64,000 nt of DNA from Longimicrobium terrae (GTDB lineage: Bacteria; Gemmatimonadota; Gemmatimonadetes; Longimicrobiales; Longimicrobiaceae). Below, in pieces: positions 18,527 through 25,973 of the stretch. The DNA lies in contig NZ_JACHIA010000004.1 in assembly GCF_014202995.1 (NCBI RefSeq), positions 124,001 through 188,000 of the forward strand. The letters are read 5' to 3'. Every line of letters begins with the position of its first letter. Within the stretch, counting starts at the first letter, position 1. The notes beneath the pieces are model-generated. The model was given only the letters and a program-made list of their open reading frames with translations, was not told where the DNA came from and did not search any database. The position numbers were made by a program, and so were the translations under genes.

Positions 18527-18567
18527 ACAGAAGCCCTCCCTCTCACCATGAGAGGGAGGGCTTCTGT
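18527..18567. terminator. Perfect 19-bp hairpin terminator
   Basis: Arms 18527-18545 and 18549-18567 are perfectly complementary with a 3-nt loop. It lies just downstream of the minus-strand membrane-protein remnant (18586) and carries the same AAGCCCTCC core as the terminator at 50968-51000, which follows the intact relative of that gene. The pairing of gene and terminator was copied together. Confidence 0.8.
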
Positions 18568-18585
18568 GGTCAGATGTGTACGTGG

Positions 18586-18850
18586 TCAGTCCACGAGGAT
18601 GAGGAGAATAACGGCGATGATGCCCCATCCCATCGCACGCACAGCCAACGGTTGCTCAGCTGGCACACGAATGCCGCTCGCCCAGGCGTGCCAGGTGACC
18701 CGGGCGGCCATGAGCACATAGGCCAGCAGTAGCGCGAAAACCAGGGCGTACGCTACGCGACCATGCGCGATCTGATCCCCTGGGAAGTAGACCGCCGCCA
18801 CGCAGGCCCCCACCGCGAGAGTGAGTGCCACGTTCAACCACCTCTTGTAC
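18586..18850 (-). pseudogene. 5'-truncated copy of small two-helix membrane protein
   Basis: The C-terminal 75 residues (ALTLAVGACVAAVYF, DQIAHGRVAYALVFALLLAY, GIRVPAEQPLAVRAMGWGI) are nearly identical to the intact 94-aa protein at 51023-51307. The N-terminal coding part is replaced: before ALTLAVG the sequence runs into an IS66-type transposase fragment and the frame does not match. There are two or three transmembrane segments. Likely a dead copy of an accessory or immunity-like gene. Confidence 0.7.
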
Positions 18851-19208
18851 CTGCACGGGCCTGGCCTCCGCCGCACCGGCCAAGTCGTGGCCGCAGTGGC
18901 CGCAGGCCGCAGCACGGTGCGTCACTACCTCGTCCACGCGCTCCGCCGGAAGCCGCGCGCGATGGTGCCCCGGGTGCCCCTTCTGCCCGCCACGCTTCTT
19001 CCCCGTCGGCACCTGCCGCTCCCGGACCACCCCGGGACCGTCGGACGACGGTGGCTGGGACGAGTGGGTCGAGTTCTGCGCCAAGCGCGCCTCCAACTCG
19101 CACACGCGCGGTTCAAGCGCGGCTACTGTCCGCTCCAGCCCCTCGACTCGGCGCGTACAGCGGGCGAAAGCACTTCACCGGCCGCTTCCAGCTGCTCGAT
19201 GTAGCTCA
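18845..19208 (-). mobile_element. tnpC fragment: IS66-family transposase N-terminal fragment
   Basis: The minus strand encodes ELEARLAQNSTHSSQPPSSD, then KKRGGQKGHPGHHRARL and a CGHCGHDLAGA zinc-like knuckle: the hallmark N-terminal part of IS66 TnpC (coiled coil, QNS..SS.PPSSD, GGQ.GH.GH). The catalytic DDE part and the companion TnpA/TnpB genes are absent, and the 5' end contains a frame disruption. It abuts the truncated membrane gene, so the IS insertion or its deletion probably destroyed that gene. Confidence 0.8.
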
Positions 19209-19226
19209 TGAGCTACATCGAGCAGC
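19191..19226. repeat. Perfect 36-bp palindrome
   Basis: Positions 19191-19208 and 19209-19226 are exact reverse complements with no loop. It coincides with the 5' end of the IS66-type fragment (a start-codon region, ATGAGCTACATCGAGCAG, is mirrored). A perfect palindrome arising from a coding start suggests a head-to-head duplication or deletion junction rather than a selected terminator. Confidence 0.8.
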
Positions 19227-19244
19227 CGTCCACCATGAAAATGT

Positions 19245-19470
19245 CTACAATTTCGACAGCCCCCACTGAACGGTTACGCCAGATACACCAGCGACACCGC
19301 GGCACACATGAATAGGATGGCGGCCGCCGCGAAGAAGAACCCCATTGCGTCGAGCCCGGCTCACAACGGCTCCGAGAGTTCGCTGGGCTGCTTGCACGAT
19401 CAGCATCGCACCATACCCAGTTGGACGGAGAAAGAAGAGCAGCCCGCTCGCCTGTACGTTTTCGCGGTGG
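19245..19470 (-). pseudogene. Degenerate copy of the 116-aa membrane protein at 22270-22620
   Basis: DNA at about 19300-19450 matches 22400-22550 closely, including the segment encoding GYGAMLIVQAAQR. The frame is broken by small indels: after AQR the reading frame shifts into arginine-rich nonsense, and the homologous membrane helices are lost. There is no functional product. Confidence 0.7.
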
Positions 19471-19854
19471 AGGCCCTGATGAGGGACATGCCGGAGGGTT
19501 CGCGCGGGCGCGTGACGATGTGACGTGGCGGACGCCATCGAGCGCGGCTGCAGGGATGCGGGCGAAGAGATCCCGCGGAGGTCGTCGTGCTCCGCACGCG
19601 CATGCCGGGGAACCGCTGAAGTTCCATGGTCCATTCCCGGTCTCAGAGCGTTGCGGCTGCACAGGCGAGATGCGAAACGCAGATGGACCGCTCTTCATCC
19701 GCCTGCGGGGCCATGTAGTTGGGCTTCTCGTACAGACTCACTCCTGATTGTAACTGACCTACACCGATGCGAAGAGGCGTATTGTGTATCTGCCCTGGCC
19801 GTGTTTTGGCGTATACTGGCGCATTATCCCCACGCTGAGTAGCCTGAGCGTGCC

Positions 19855-20409
19855 GTGAGAGACGCCCCTTTCCGGCTGAATGGCACTACGTGCGTGCTCG
19901 GCCCGCTGGGGGGGCCAGTTTCTTCCCCCACTGACATCGACGTCATCAATCCCTGCGACTACGATCCGCATGTGTGCAATCCTGGCGGAGGCGGGGGTGG
20001 TGGGGGCAGCGGCGGTGGAGGTGGTGCTGGTGGTGGTGGTGGTGGGTTGGCCGGCGACGCAGACAACGACGGTGACACCCTGGACGATGGACCCGGCGCA
20101 TTTGCGCTCTGCGTTGCCGGGAAGCTGGGGGTCGGTGGATGGGCCGCGATTGGTGGATCGGCTTTTTCCGCCTACCAGGTGTGGGATGCGCGGAGCTCAA
20201 CAAGGCAGGCGGAGACGCGGTACAACGACTACGCGATGCTGGCCGGGCACGACCCCGCCGTCGCCCATATCTACTATGTCATGTGGCAGGACGCGAAGGA
20301 CAGCGAAGCGATGATGTGGAAGGCGCTCGGCGTCACCAGCGGGATCGCCGCGGCGGAGCTGGTGAAGGCTGCTGCGGCTTGCTCGGCGACAGCCCTCATC
20401 CCCATCTGA
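19855..20409 (+). pseudogene. Deletion derivative of glycine-tract lipoprotein
   Basis: A 184-aa frame with GGTCVLGP-like segment, SSPTDIDVINPCDYDPHVCN, a long Gly tract, DADNDGDTLDDGPGAFALC and a hydrophobic C-terminus. It is a relative of the intact lipoprotein at 51304-52047. The first eight codons (MRDAPFRL) correspond to the 5' untranslated DNA of the intact copy (52081-52104), fused directly to the middle of the protein, so the lipoprotein signal and about 75 residues are deleted. It is open but lacks export information; whether it is still translated is unknown. Confidence 0.7.
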
Positions 20410-20430
20410 CAATCCTCACAGAGAAACACG

Positions 20431-20724
20431 ATGACCAGCCAAGCAAAAATCGCAATCGCGGGGATGGCGGTAGCAACTGTGGTAGCCGTCGGGCTGCTGT
20501 ACTGTACAGTCCGATTCTCGATGGATGGGTCACCAGGAACACTGGTCGCCGGGGCCGGGCTGGGAGCCGTCGCGAGCCTGCTTGTGGTGTACATGTGCTG
20601 GCGTGCGCTTCACGGCTACCAGATGCCCGCCCGTGATCCCGTATCCATTGCGTTCAGGGTTGCAAGCACATCCGCGCTGATCGCGACGCTCGCGCCGCGT
20701 CTCGTGGCGGCGATTACACGCTAG
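20431..20724 (+). CDS. Small integral membrane protein (97 aa)
   Basis: MTSQAKIAIAGMAVATVVAV begins a first transmembrane helix (residues 6-26); others cover about 36-58 and 72-92. It lies 21 nt after the Gly-tract protein and before a terminator. Its place matches that of the two-helix membrane protein downstream of the intact Gly-tract lipoprotein at 51 kb, although sequence similarity is not obvious. It could be an immunity or accessory protein for that lipoprotein. Confidence 0.6.
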   Translation: MTSQAKIAIAGMAVATVVAVGLLYCTVRFSMDGSPGTLVAGAGLGAVASLLVVYMCWRALHGYQMPARDPVSIAFRVASTSALIATLAPRLVAAITR

Positions 20725-20746
20725 GCAGAACCCGAACGACTTCACA

Positions 20747-20790
20747 CAGTAGCCCTCCCCCTCGTCGTGAGGGAAAGGGCCACTGTTTTT
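20747..20790 (+). terminator. Rho-independent terminator
   Basis: A stem (CAGT..GCCCT..CCTC pairing with GAGG..AGGGC..ACTG, small bulges) is followed by TTTTT at 20785-20789, 22 nt after the stop of the 97-aa membrane protein. This is a good plus-strand intrinsic terminator. Confidence 0.75.
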
Positions 20791-20793
20791 GCG

Positions 20794-21060
20794 CTACCCG
20801 AGGGGCTTCGCGATGGCTGCTACGATCTTCAGGATCTCTTGGTTCTCCCCTAATATATAAGTCCATCAATCCTTTCCGGTTCTCCGAGTTCGCCAAGGCG
20901 AGAGAATAACTTAGACTGGCGAACGTCGGATTTCGGTTGCTCCAATCCAAGGCAGATGTTCGCCATGAGCAAACATGAATCATCCCAATTTTCTTCGCGA
21001 GTGTGTACAATGAGCCCAAACAGGCAGTGGTCGAAGCGGGGCGGGTAGCACCGGATCCTT
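20794..21060 (-). pseudogene. Frameshifted remnant, possible orphan immunity gene
   Basis: The minus strand reads CYPPRFDHCLFGLIVHTREE, then NWDDSCLLMANICLGLEQPK, SKLFSRLGELGEPERIDGLI, then a stop; shifting frame by one gives ILGENQEILKIVAAIAKPLG and a stop at 20794. The two halves join into a sensible, lower-GC, acidic/hydrophobic protein end, so a single indel near 20865 probably killed it. The 5' end is not identifiable. Such small orphan genes behind RHS loci are often immunity proteins; family unknown. Confidence 0.5.
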
Positions 21061-21598
21061 TGTGAGTCGGTCCTGCCTCCGTTGCGACCCGAAACGGAGC
21101 TCGATCTGAGCCGGATACAACAGTGCCCCACACCAGTGCAGGTCTGGGGCGCTGCTTCACAGCCGGATCTTCAACACGGCCCCGGGCGCGGTGCCTGGGG
21201 GCGTCCACGCTCGCGGCCTCGCTCCGGTGTGCGTTGTACCCGCCCTCCAGCACGCGCAGCAGTTTCGGACGCGCTTCCGGCTTCGCTTCGTCCGGCAGGC
21301 TGGCCGTCAGTTGCTTCCAGCGCCGCGTCCGTGACCGATGCAGAAGACCCGACATACAGGAGCGTCAGTCTCCGCCGTTACTTTGGCTAGGTCTACACAC
21401 TCGCGATTTTCTAAAGTACGGGATTGGACCGAAACATGAACCAACAATAGCCTTTCCATGGGTCATGTCCATCGGAGGGCTATCGTATGCAGACGAGTGT
21501 ACTGTCGATGCCGGTGCTCGCCCGCACGCTTCGGGAGCGGCTGGATTGCTTCGTGGCTCCGCTGCTACGTCCGAAGAAGAAAATGAGGAGAACTGAGG
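21061..21598. other. No supported gene; debris of the RHS hinterland
   Basis: There is no reading frame with convincing composition. The sequence is mixed in GC content and probably made of remnants, including a basic minus-strand segment (TRRWKQLTASLPDEAKPEAR) near 21300 that might be part of a lost gene. Confidence 0.4.
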
Positions 21599-22174
21599 AT
21601 GTACAAGCGTTTCCATCTGATTGTCATGGCATTCGTGCCGGTCTTGGCATCGCTGGCCTCACCCGCGGTTGGGCAGAATGTACAGGACAGCCATGAAATT
21701 CCCGGTTGCGGCGCGGCGCTTTGCGAAGAGGTGACGGTGCTCGTCACCGCGTTGGACACAGTTTTTCGTCATGAGAACTCGTGTGGCGCTACCCCACCCT
21801 TTGTGCTACGCACCCTGCACCTCGCACCGTACACCGTATTTCCGGGCTCCCGAGCGAGTTCTGCGGGGGAAAGGCTTGGTCTTCCTTTGTCTCCGCCGGT
21901 GATGCACATCGAGCATCTGGGCCCGGATTTCCTTCATCGATACTGGAGCGACATCCGGGTCGTGGATTCGGCCTCGGTGGTGAATGGAGCCGTTCCTGAG
22001 AGTGCCTGTCTGTTCGTGTTCTCGCCTGTGACCTGGCTGGGCAGGGACAGTGTGAGGGTGATCGTTGCGCAATCCCGAGAGCAGCCGTCCAGCATCACAC
22101 AGTGGTTCGTGTTTCTTGATCGCCGGCGGCAAGGGTGGCGAGTCGTCAAGCTAGAGGCCGGCTTCCGGAGCTGA
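21599..22174 (+). CDS. Secreted protein of unknown function (191 aa)
   Basis: The N-terminus is a Sec signal peptide (MYKRFHLIVMAFVPVLASL ... VGQN, cleavage near residue 26). The mature part has Cys residues near 37, 42 and 62 and ends in a beta-rich segment SITQWFVFLDRRRQGWRVVK, resembling small exported beta proteins. No family is recognised. GC content is lower than the backbone. It lies in the region of RHS-associated small secreted and membrane proteins. Confidence 0.65.
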   Translation: MYKRFHLIVMAFVPVLASLASPAVGQNVQDSHEIPGCGAALCEEVTVLVTALDTVFRHENSCGATPPFVLRTLHLAPYTVFPGSRASSAGERLGLPLSPPVMHIEHLGPDFLHRYWSDIRVVDSASVVNGAVPESACLFVFSPVTWLGRDSVRVIVAQSREQPSSITQWFVFLDRRRQGWRVVKLEAGFRS

Positions 22175-22269
22175 GTGACTGTGTAGCACGACGGAGGGCT
22201 CGATCCAAAGTCGATTGGCTCGCAGCCGGGGTGACGATGGCGTCGCGCTCTGCCGAGGCTGCTGCCGGT

Positions 22270-22620
22270 CTACATCCGTCGAGTGTGCGAAATGATCATC
22301 CCTGCTACCATGCATGCGGATCCGGCGAGCATCAACACCGACGCCGGATACACTACCTGATGATCCCGCATTGCCGTCCCGGCCCGCAGGCCCGCCACCG
22401 CGGCCCAGATGAACAGGATGGCGGCTGCCGCGAAGAAGAACCCCATCGCCCCAAGCCCGACCCACGACGGCTCCGGGAGTCGCTGGGCTGCTTGCACGAT
22501 CAGCATCGCACCGTACCCCAGTTGGACCGAGAAGAAAAGCAGGCCCGCTCGGTTGCCCTTTACGTGCGCCCCGCGCCGCCGACCGGCGCTCGGCGTGCAG
22601 GTGTCTCTCCGTTTCAGCAT
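22270..22620 (-). CDS. Small membrane protein (116 aa), three helices
   Basis: After a basic N-terminus (KRRDTCTPSAGRRRG) come three hydrophobic segments: GLLFFSVQLGYGAMLIVQ, VGLGAMGFFFAAAAILFIW and YPASVLMLAGSACMVAGMII. A broken relative is at 19245-19470. Start is uncertain; a GTG inside (VKGNRAG) could be used. Possibly an orphan immunity or accessory membrane protein. Confidence 0.6.
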   Translation of the reverse strand: MLKRRDTCTPSAGRRRGAHVKGNRAGLLFFSVQLGYGAMLIVQAAQRLPEPSWVGLGAMGFFFAAAAILFIWAAVAGLRAGTAMRDHQVVYPASVLMLAGSACMVAGMIISHTRRM

Positions 22621-22789
22621 CCCGGTGTTTCTCGCGGTGCAGGAGTTCCAGGGCAGGGCGGGGGAGTCATCCCCAAGGGCAGCAATCGTCTGGATTTCAT
22701 TCCAGGCAGATTCACCACGCTCCGGTGTGGGGCGACCAGCCCGGACGGCGCAGAGGGCTCAGCGTGGGCGCGTGCGGGCAGGCCGCCGT

Positions 22790-23980
22790 TCACCCCGCCC
22801 TCCGGCTGGCGAGGGAGGCCGCGAGTCGCTGCAACTCCGCGCGATTTCGATGATCAGCCTGGGGCATCGATCGATGCCGAGACTCCGCCTGGGTGAAATA
22901 GCGACCGTCCCTGGACAGCGCGGCTGCCCGCGCGAGCTCCATCAGCGCCTCTTCCTGCACGTCCGCCCCGGCACTGTCAATCGTTGTCCATGCAGCACTC
23001 CACGTGCTCTCGTACAGTGCGCCGTCCCGTCCACCGGCGGCCGCGCGGGCGAGCAGGGCCAGCATGCTGATTCGCCAGTCGGGGCTATCCGTGGCGTTCG
23101 CGTATTTTCGGAGAACCGGGACGGCGCGGGCGTACATTCCGGCCGTGACCCAGATCCGGGCCAGGTCACGCATGACGACGGGGACGCGGGCGTGCCCCCG
23201 GCCGTAGGCGCGGAGCGCCATCCCGGCATACTTCTCGGCATCGCGGAGGTAATCGGCATCTTCCGCGAGGAGGCGCGCGAGACCGTGCAGTCCGGCCGCC
23301 CGGACCTCCGCGAGGCCGAACCGGCGCCCCGCGCGGACTGATGCCCGAAAGTACCGCTCCGCGCGTGTAGTCGTGCGGCGGCGCAGGCTGATCTCGGCGA
23401 GGTCCAGCAGCGCGAGCCCGTAGACTTCCCATTCCCTTGCGCGACGGGACAGCGTGAGGGCGCGGCGCGCCCATGTCTCCGCCCACGGGAGTTCATCCAG
23501 GCGTACGGCGACGCGAGCCACCTCCCGTGCGGGGCCGCCGCTGCCCGGAACGGACGCGGCTGCAGCGACCTTGAACGCCACGGCGGTCGCGAGCCGGCCC
23601 CGCTCCTCGGCCCACCGGCCGATCGCGTGGCACACCAGGGCGACGATCTGAGGGTTCACGGTCGCGGGTACGTCCAGGACGGCGCCGAGCGTGGTGAGCG
23701 CGATCTCGAGTTCCCGGTCTGGTGCAACCCCGCGGATCCGGTCGAGGAGCCTCGCGGCCGCACCCGCCGGGAAGAGATCGTCGCGATCCGCAGGGTCGAC
23801 GGACGCCCACAGCATGATGTCGCGGAGGCACGTCCAGAGGAGGACCCCCGTTTCGGTCGGGTCCTCCTCCAGCAGGCTCATCCCCTCGAGTGTTTCCCCC
23901 GGGCGTTGCAGCAGGACCGGCGGGATGCACCACCGCCTCGCCTGCTTCGCTTCTCCGTCCCGCTGCTTCGCTCGCGCCAT
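22790..23980 (-). CDS. TPR-like helical protein, paralogue 1 of 3
   Basis: About 396 aa from the ATG at 23980 (MARAKQRDGEAKQ). A shared N-terminal block, GVLLWTCLRDIMLWA ... DLFPAGAA, matches the protein at 29209-30495 (GVLLWGALRDVLCWA ... GLFAADGS). The rest is an alpha-solenoid of about six TPR-like pairs (YGLALLDLAEISLRRR, ARAVPVLRKYANATD, ALMELARAAALSRDG). No membrane segment or enzyme motif. Unlike its two paralogues it has no visible small lipoprotein gene facing its 3' end; that side carries the RHS debris, so a partner may have been lost. The TPR fold fits peptide or protein binding. Confidence 0.7.
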   Translation of the reverse strand: MARAKQRDGEAKQARRWCIPPVLLQRPGETLEGMSLLEEDPTETGVLLWTCLRDIMLWASVDPADRDDLFPAGAAARLLDRIRGVAPDRELEIALTTLGAVLDVPATVNPQIVALVCHAIGRWAEERGRLATAVAFKVAAAASVPGSGGPAREVARVAVRLDELPWAETWARRALTLSRRAREWEVYGLALLDLAEISLRRRTTTRAERYFRASVRAGRRFGLAEVRAAGLHGLARLLAEDADYLRDAEKYAGMALRAYGRGHARVPVVMRDLARIWVTAGMYARAVPVLRKYANATDSPDWRISMLALLARAAAGGRDGALYESTWSAAWTTIDSAGADVQEEALMELARAAALSRDGRYFTQAESRHRSMPQADHRNRAELQRLAASLASRRAG

Positions 23981-24043
23981 CCGCACTTTCCGCTTGGGGT
24001 ATTGGGCATCTGTTGCACAAGGACTGCGGTGTTCGCCAGACAC

Positions 24044-24453
24044 ACTAAATTCATCATGCGGGAGCTGACCGGGTCGGCTTCCCTCACACGGCGCATGAGT
24101 GGGGGGCGCTGTTCAGACGGCGAGTGAGCTGTCCCGAGACTCGGGGCGTCACCGGTGTTCCCGTTCGCTGATCCGAATCCGGTGATTCGTTGAGAGCACG
24201 GGTGGTTCACCAATTCAGTTCCGCCGGAGATCCTCCTCGTGCATGGCGTGGTGGTCGGTCGGGTCCCGCCGTCATTTCGTCCACGCGAGGCCACGCCCCT
24301 CCCCAGGATGATTCGTAGAGCGGGCGTGCCCGCGCCGGCGGCCGTGCGGGCCAGGAGCGCGAGGTTCTGATTCGCCGTTCCGGCGGATCGAGCCGCCCGC
24401 GCTCCTTGCGCATCGTTCCGGGCAGGCGGCCGCGTCGTCCCGGGAGGCGTTCC
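24044..24453. other. No gene seen
   Basis: This stretch upstream of the first TPR gene contains no supported coding sequence and no clear repeat. It should carry the promoter for the minus-strand TPR gene and the 3' end of the minus-strand membrane gene transcript. Confidence 0.4.
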
Positions 24454-24642
24454 TTATGTGCGACACCGGAGCATCATGAAGATGGACAGGGCCATGAAGG
24501 CGATGATCACCGCCGCGAATGCGACAAAGCCGATCACGACGATCCTTCTAAGTCGCGCGTGGTCTTCAGCCCGCTCCACCCCCATCTCGGCGACTGTCGT
24601 CGCGAGTTCCGTCACCCGGAACTCCAGGTACTCATCCGCCAT
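24454..24642 (-). CDS. Single-pass membrane protein (62 aa)
   Basis: MADEYLEFRVTELATTVAEM begins an acidic amphipathic helix, followed by one transmembrane segment (IVVIGFVAFAAVIIAFMAL) and a short tail MMLRCRT. The start lies 3 nt after the stop of the upstream winged-helix-like gene, so they form an operon. It may tether or report to that regulator; function unknown. Confidence 0.6.
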   Translation of the reverse strand: MADEYLEFRVTELATTVAEMGVERAEDHARLRRIVVIGFVAFAAVIIAFMALSIFMMLRCRT

Positions 24643-24645
24643 GGG

Positions 24646-25323
24646 TCAGCTCGCCCCCGCGTCATGATCATCCGCCCCGTGCCACACCAACGTCCGCAGA
24701 GCCGCCCCTGTGATCGAGATCCGATACAGGAGCACGGGCCTCTTCCCGTCCGGCAGAAGGGGTGGAACGCGCCGACTCTGCGCGAGGCCGTTGGTGACGA
24801 GCCGCTCGAGATCTCCCGGCATGAACACCCGGTTGACGCCCGTGTGCTCTGCCTCGGCGTAGAGCCACCGGGTAAGCTCGAGGCTGGTCCGCCACTCGGG
24901 CTCGCCTTGGACCCGCTCTTGGTCACCGGGATGCTCGGCTGCATAGCGTAGCGCATCCATCGCCGCGACGACGGTGGGCGGCATGAGCGCCCGCGGCTCT
25001 CCGCCGAGAGAGGGGGGCGCCACGGGCACGTACGCTTGCTCGCGGAGGGTAGCCAGGCGGCGGGCGCCGGCATCCGCGATCCGGTAAATCCACAGAGGCC
25101 GCCTAGCGTCCGGCACACCCGCATTCGCGCGGGTGATGCTGCCCCGACGATACGCCCTCCGGAGCTCTGCGGCGGCGTCGTAGACCTTCAGGGAATCTTC
25201 GAGGTTGGCCGACCCGGCCCAGCCGCGGACGCCTCGAAGTTCATAGCCATAGCCGGCGCGGGCGAGGTCGTCCATGTACCGTAGGATGTAAATTTCGCTG
25301 ATGGATCGGAGAACTGGAGTCAT
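24646..25323 (-). CDS. Tandem winged-helix (PadR-like) regulator
   Basis: 225 aa from ATG at 25323 (MTPVLRSISEIYILRYMDDL). Two homologous halves each end in a PadR/MarR-like wing: PLWIYRIADAGARRLATL (about residues 100-117) and PVLLYRISITGAALRTL (about 198-214). Helical segments precede each wing (SLKVYDAAAELRRAYRRGSI; TSLELTRWLYAEAEHTGVN). It is divergent from the tiny lipoprotein gene at 25708 and forms an operon with the 62-aa membrane protein. Likely regulates the lipoprotein or its own operon; inferred. Confidence 0.65.
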   Translation of the reverse strand: MTPVLRSISEIYILRYMDDLARAGYGYELRGVRGWAGSANLEDSLKVYDAAAELRRAYRRGSITRANAGVPDARRPLWIYRIADAGARRLATLREQAYVPVAPPSLGGEPRALMPPTVVAAMDALRYAAEHPGDQERVQGEPEWRTSLELTRWLYAEAEHTGVNRVFMPGDLERLVTNGLAQSRRVPPLLPDGKRPVLLYRISITGAALRTLVWHGADDHDAGAS

Positions 25324-25707
25324 TCTGCTGGACACACGGGTGGTGGGGGCGCACCACGGCAAGTCTCCCGGCTATACGGGAGGTAGCGGCGATCATGATT
25401 CTGAAGGCGAGGTGCTCGACGCCTCGCCGGATGATCGTCGTGAACTTCAGGAAATATGAGAGACTCCTCCGCTGGTTGGGTATTCCGTGCACTTTGTCGG
25501 GAAGCGTGCGTCCGAAAAGTGAGTCTGGTGCAAGTCATTGCGGCCCATCAGGTGATCCAGCCCGTGGGTCACCCGTGCCAAACGTCGCCTTCGGGTTCCC
25601 CGTGTGATATGGCGGAAACCGTATGGGCCTTGCTACCTTGACTGCGCGCTTTCGAAATGCGGCGGCGCACTGCACACCTCCATCCCCGACTTCTGGGAGG
25701 ATGATCG
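25324..25707. promoter_or_regulatory. Divergent regulatory region of lipoprotein unit 1
   Basis: 384 nt between the divergent winged-helix gene and the lipoprotein gene; no gene is supported. A GGGAGG lies eight bases before the lipoprotein ATG. Promoters of both genes must lie here; no clear operator was identified by eye. Confidence 0.4.
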
Positions 25708-25968
25708 ATGCGTAGAACCCTTTTTCTTGTGGCGGTGGTTTCTGTCCTTGCGGGCTGTGGCGATACGCCCACCGCAGTATCGCCCGTGCGTAGCCCAATG
25801 CGGCCTGCTTATAACGACGGTGTGGGCGATGGGGCGGGGGACAACGGTCTGCTTGGCGGATCGGGAAACGCGAGCGTCCAGAACAATGAATCGGCCGCCG
25901 CGGATGTCGCGACGACCGATTCCACCAGCACCGGACGAAATGGATTGTTGGGCGGATCTGGAAACTGA
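25708..25968 (+). CDS. Tiny lipoprotein with duplicated NGLLGGSGN motif
   Basis: 86 aa. The lipoprotein signal MRRTLFLVAVVSVLAGCGD has lipobox LAGC, Cys17. The mature part is about 70 residues, Gly/Asp/Ser/Thr-rich and probably unfolded, with DNGLLGGSGN in the middle and RNGLLGGSGN at the very C-terminus. The repeated motif is the only ordered feature and looks like a recognition or processed peptide. The stop is 5 nt from the end of the convergent TPR gene (25974). Good GGGAGG ribosome binding site. It could be a peptide-signal precursor; not recognised as a known family. Confidence 0.75.
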   Translation: MRRTLFLVAVVSVLAGCGDTPTAVSPVRSPMRPAYNDGVGDGAGDNGLLGGSGNASVQNNESAAADVATTDSTSTGRNGLLGGSGN

Positions 25969-25973
25969 CAGCT

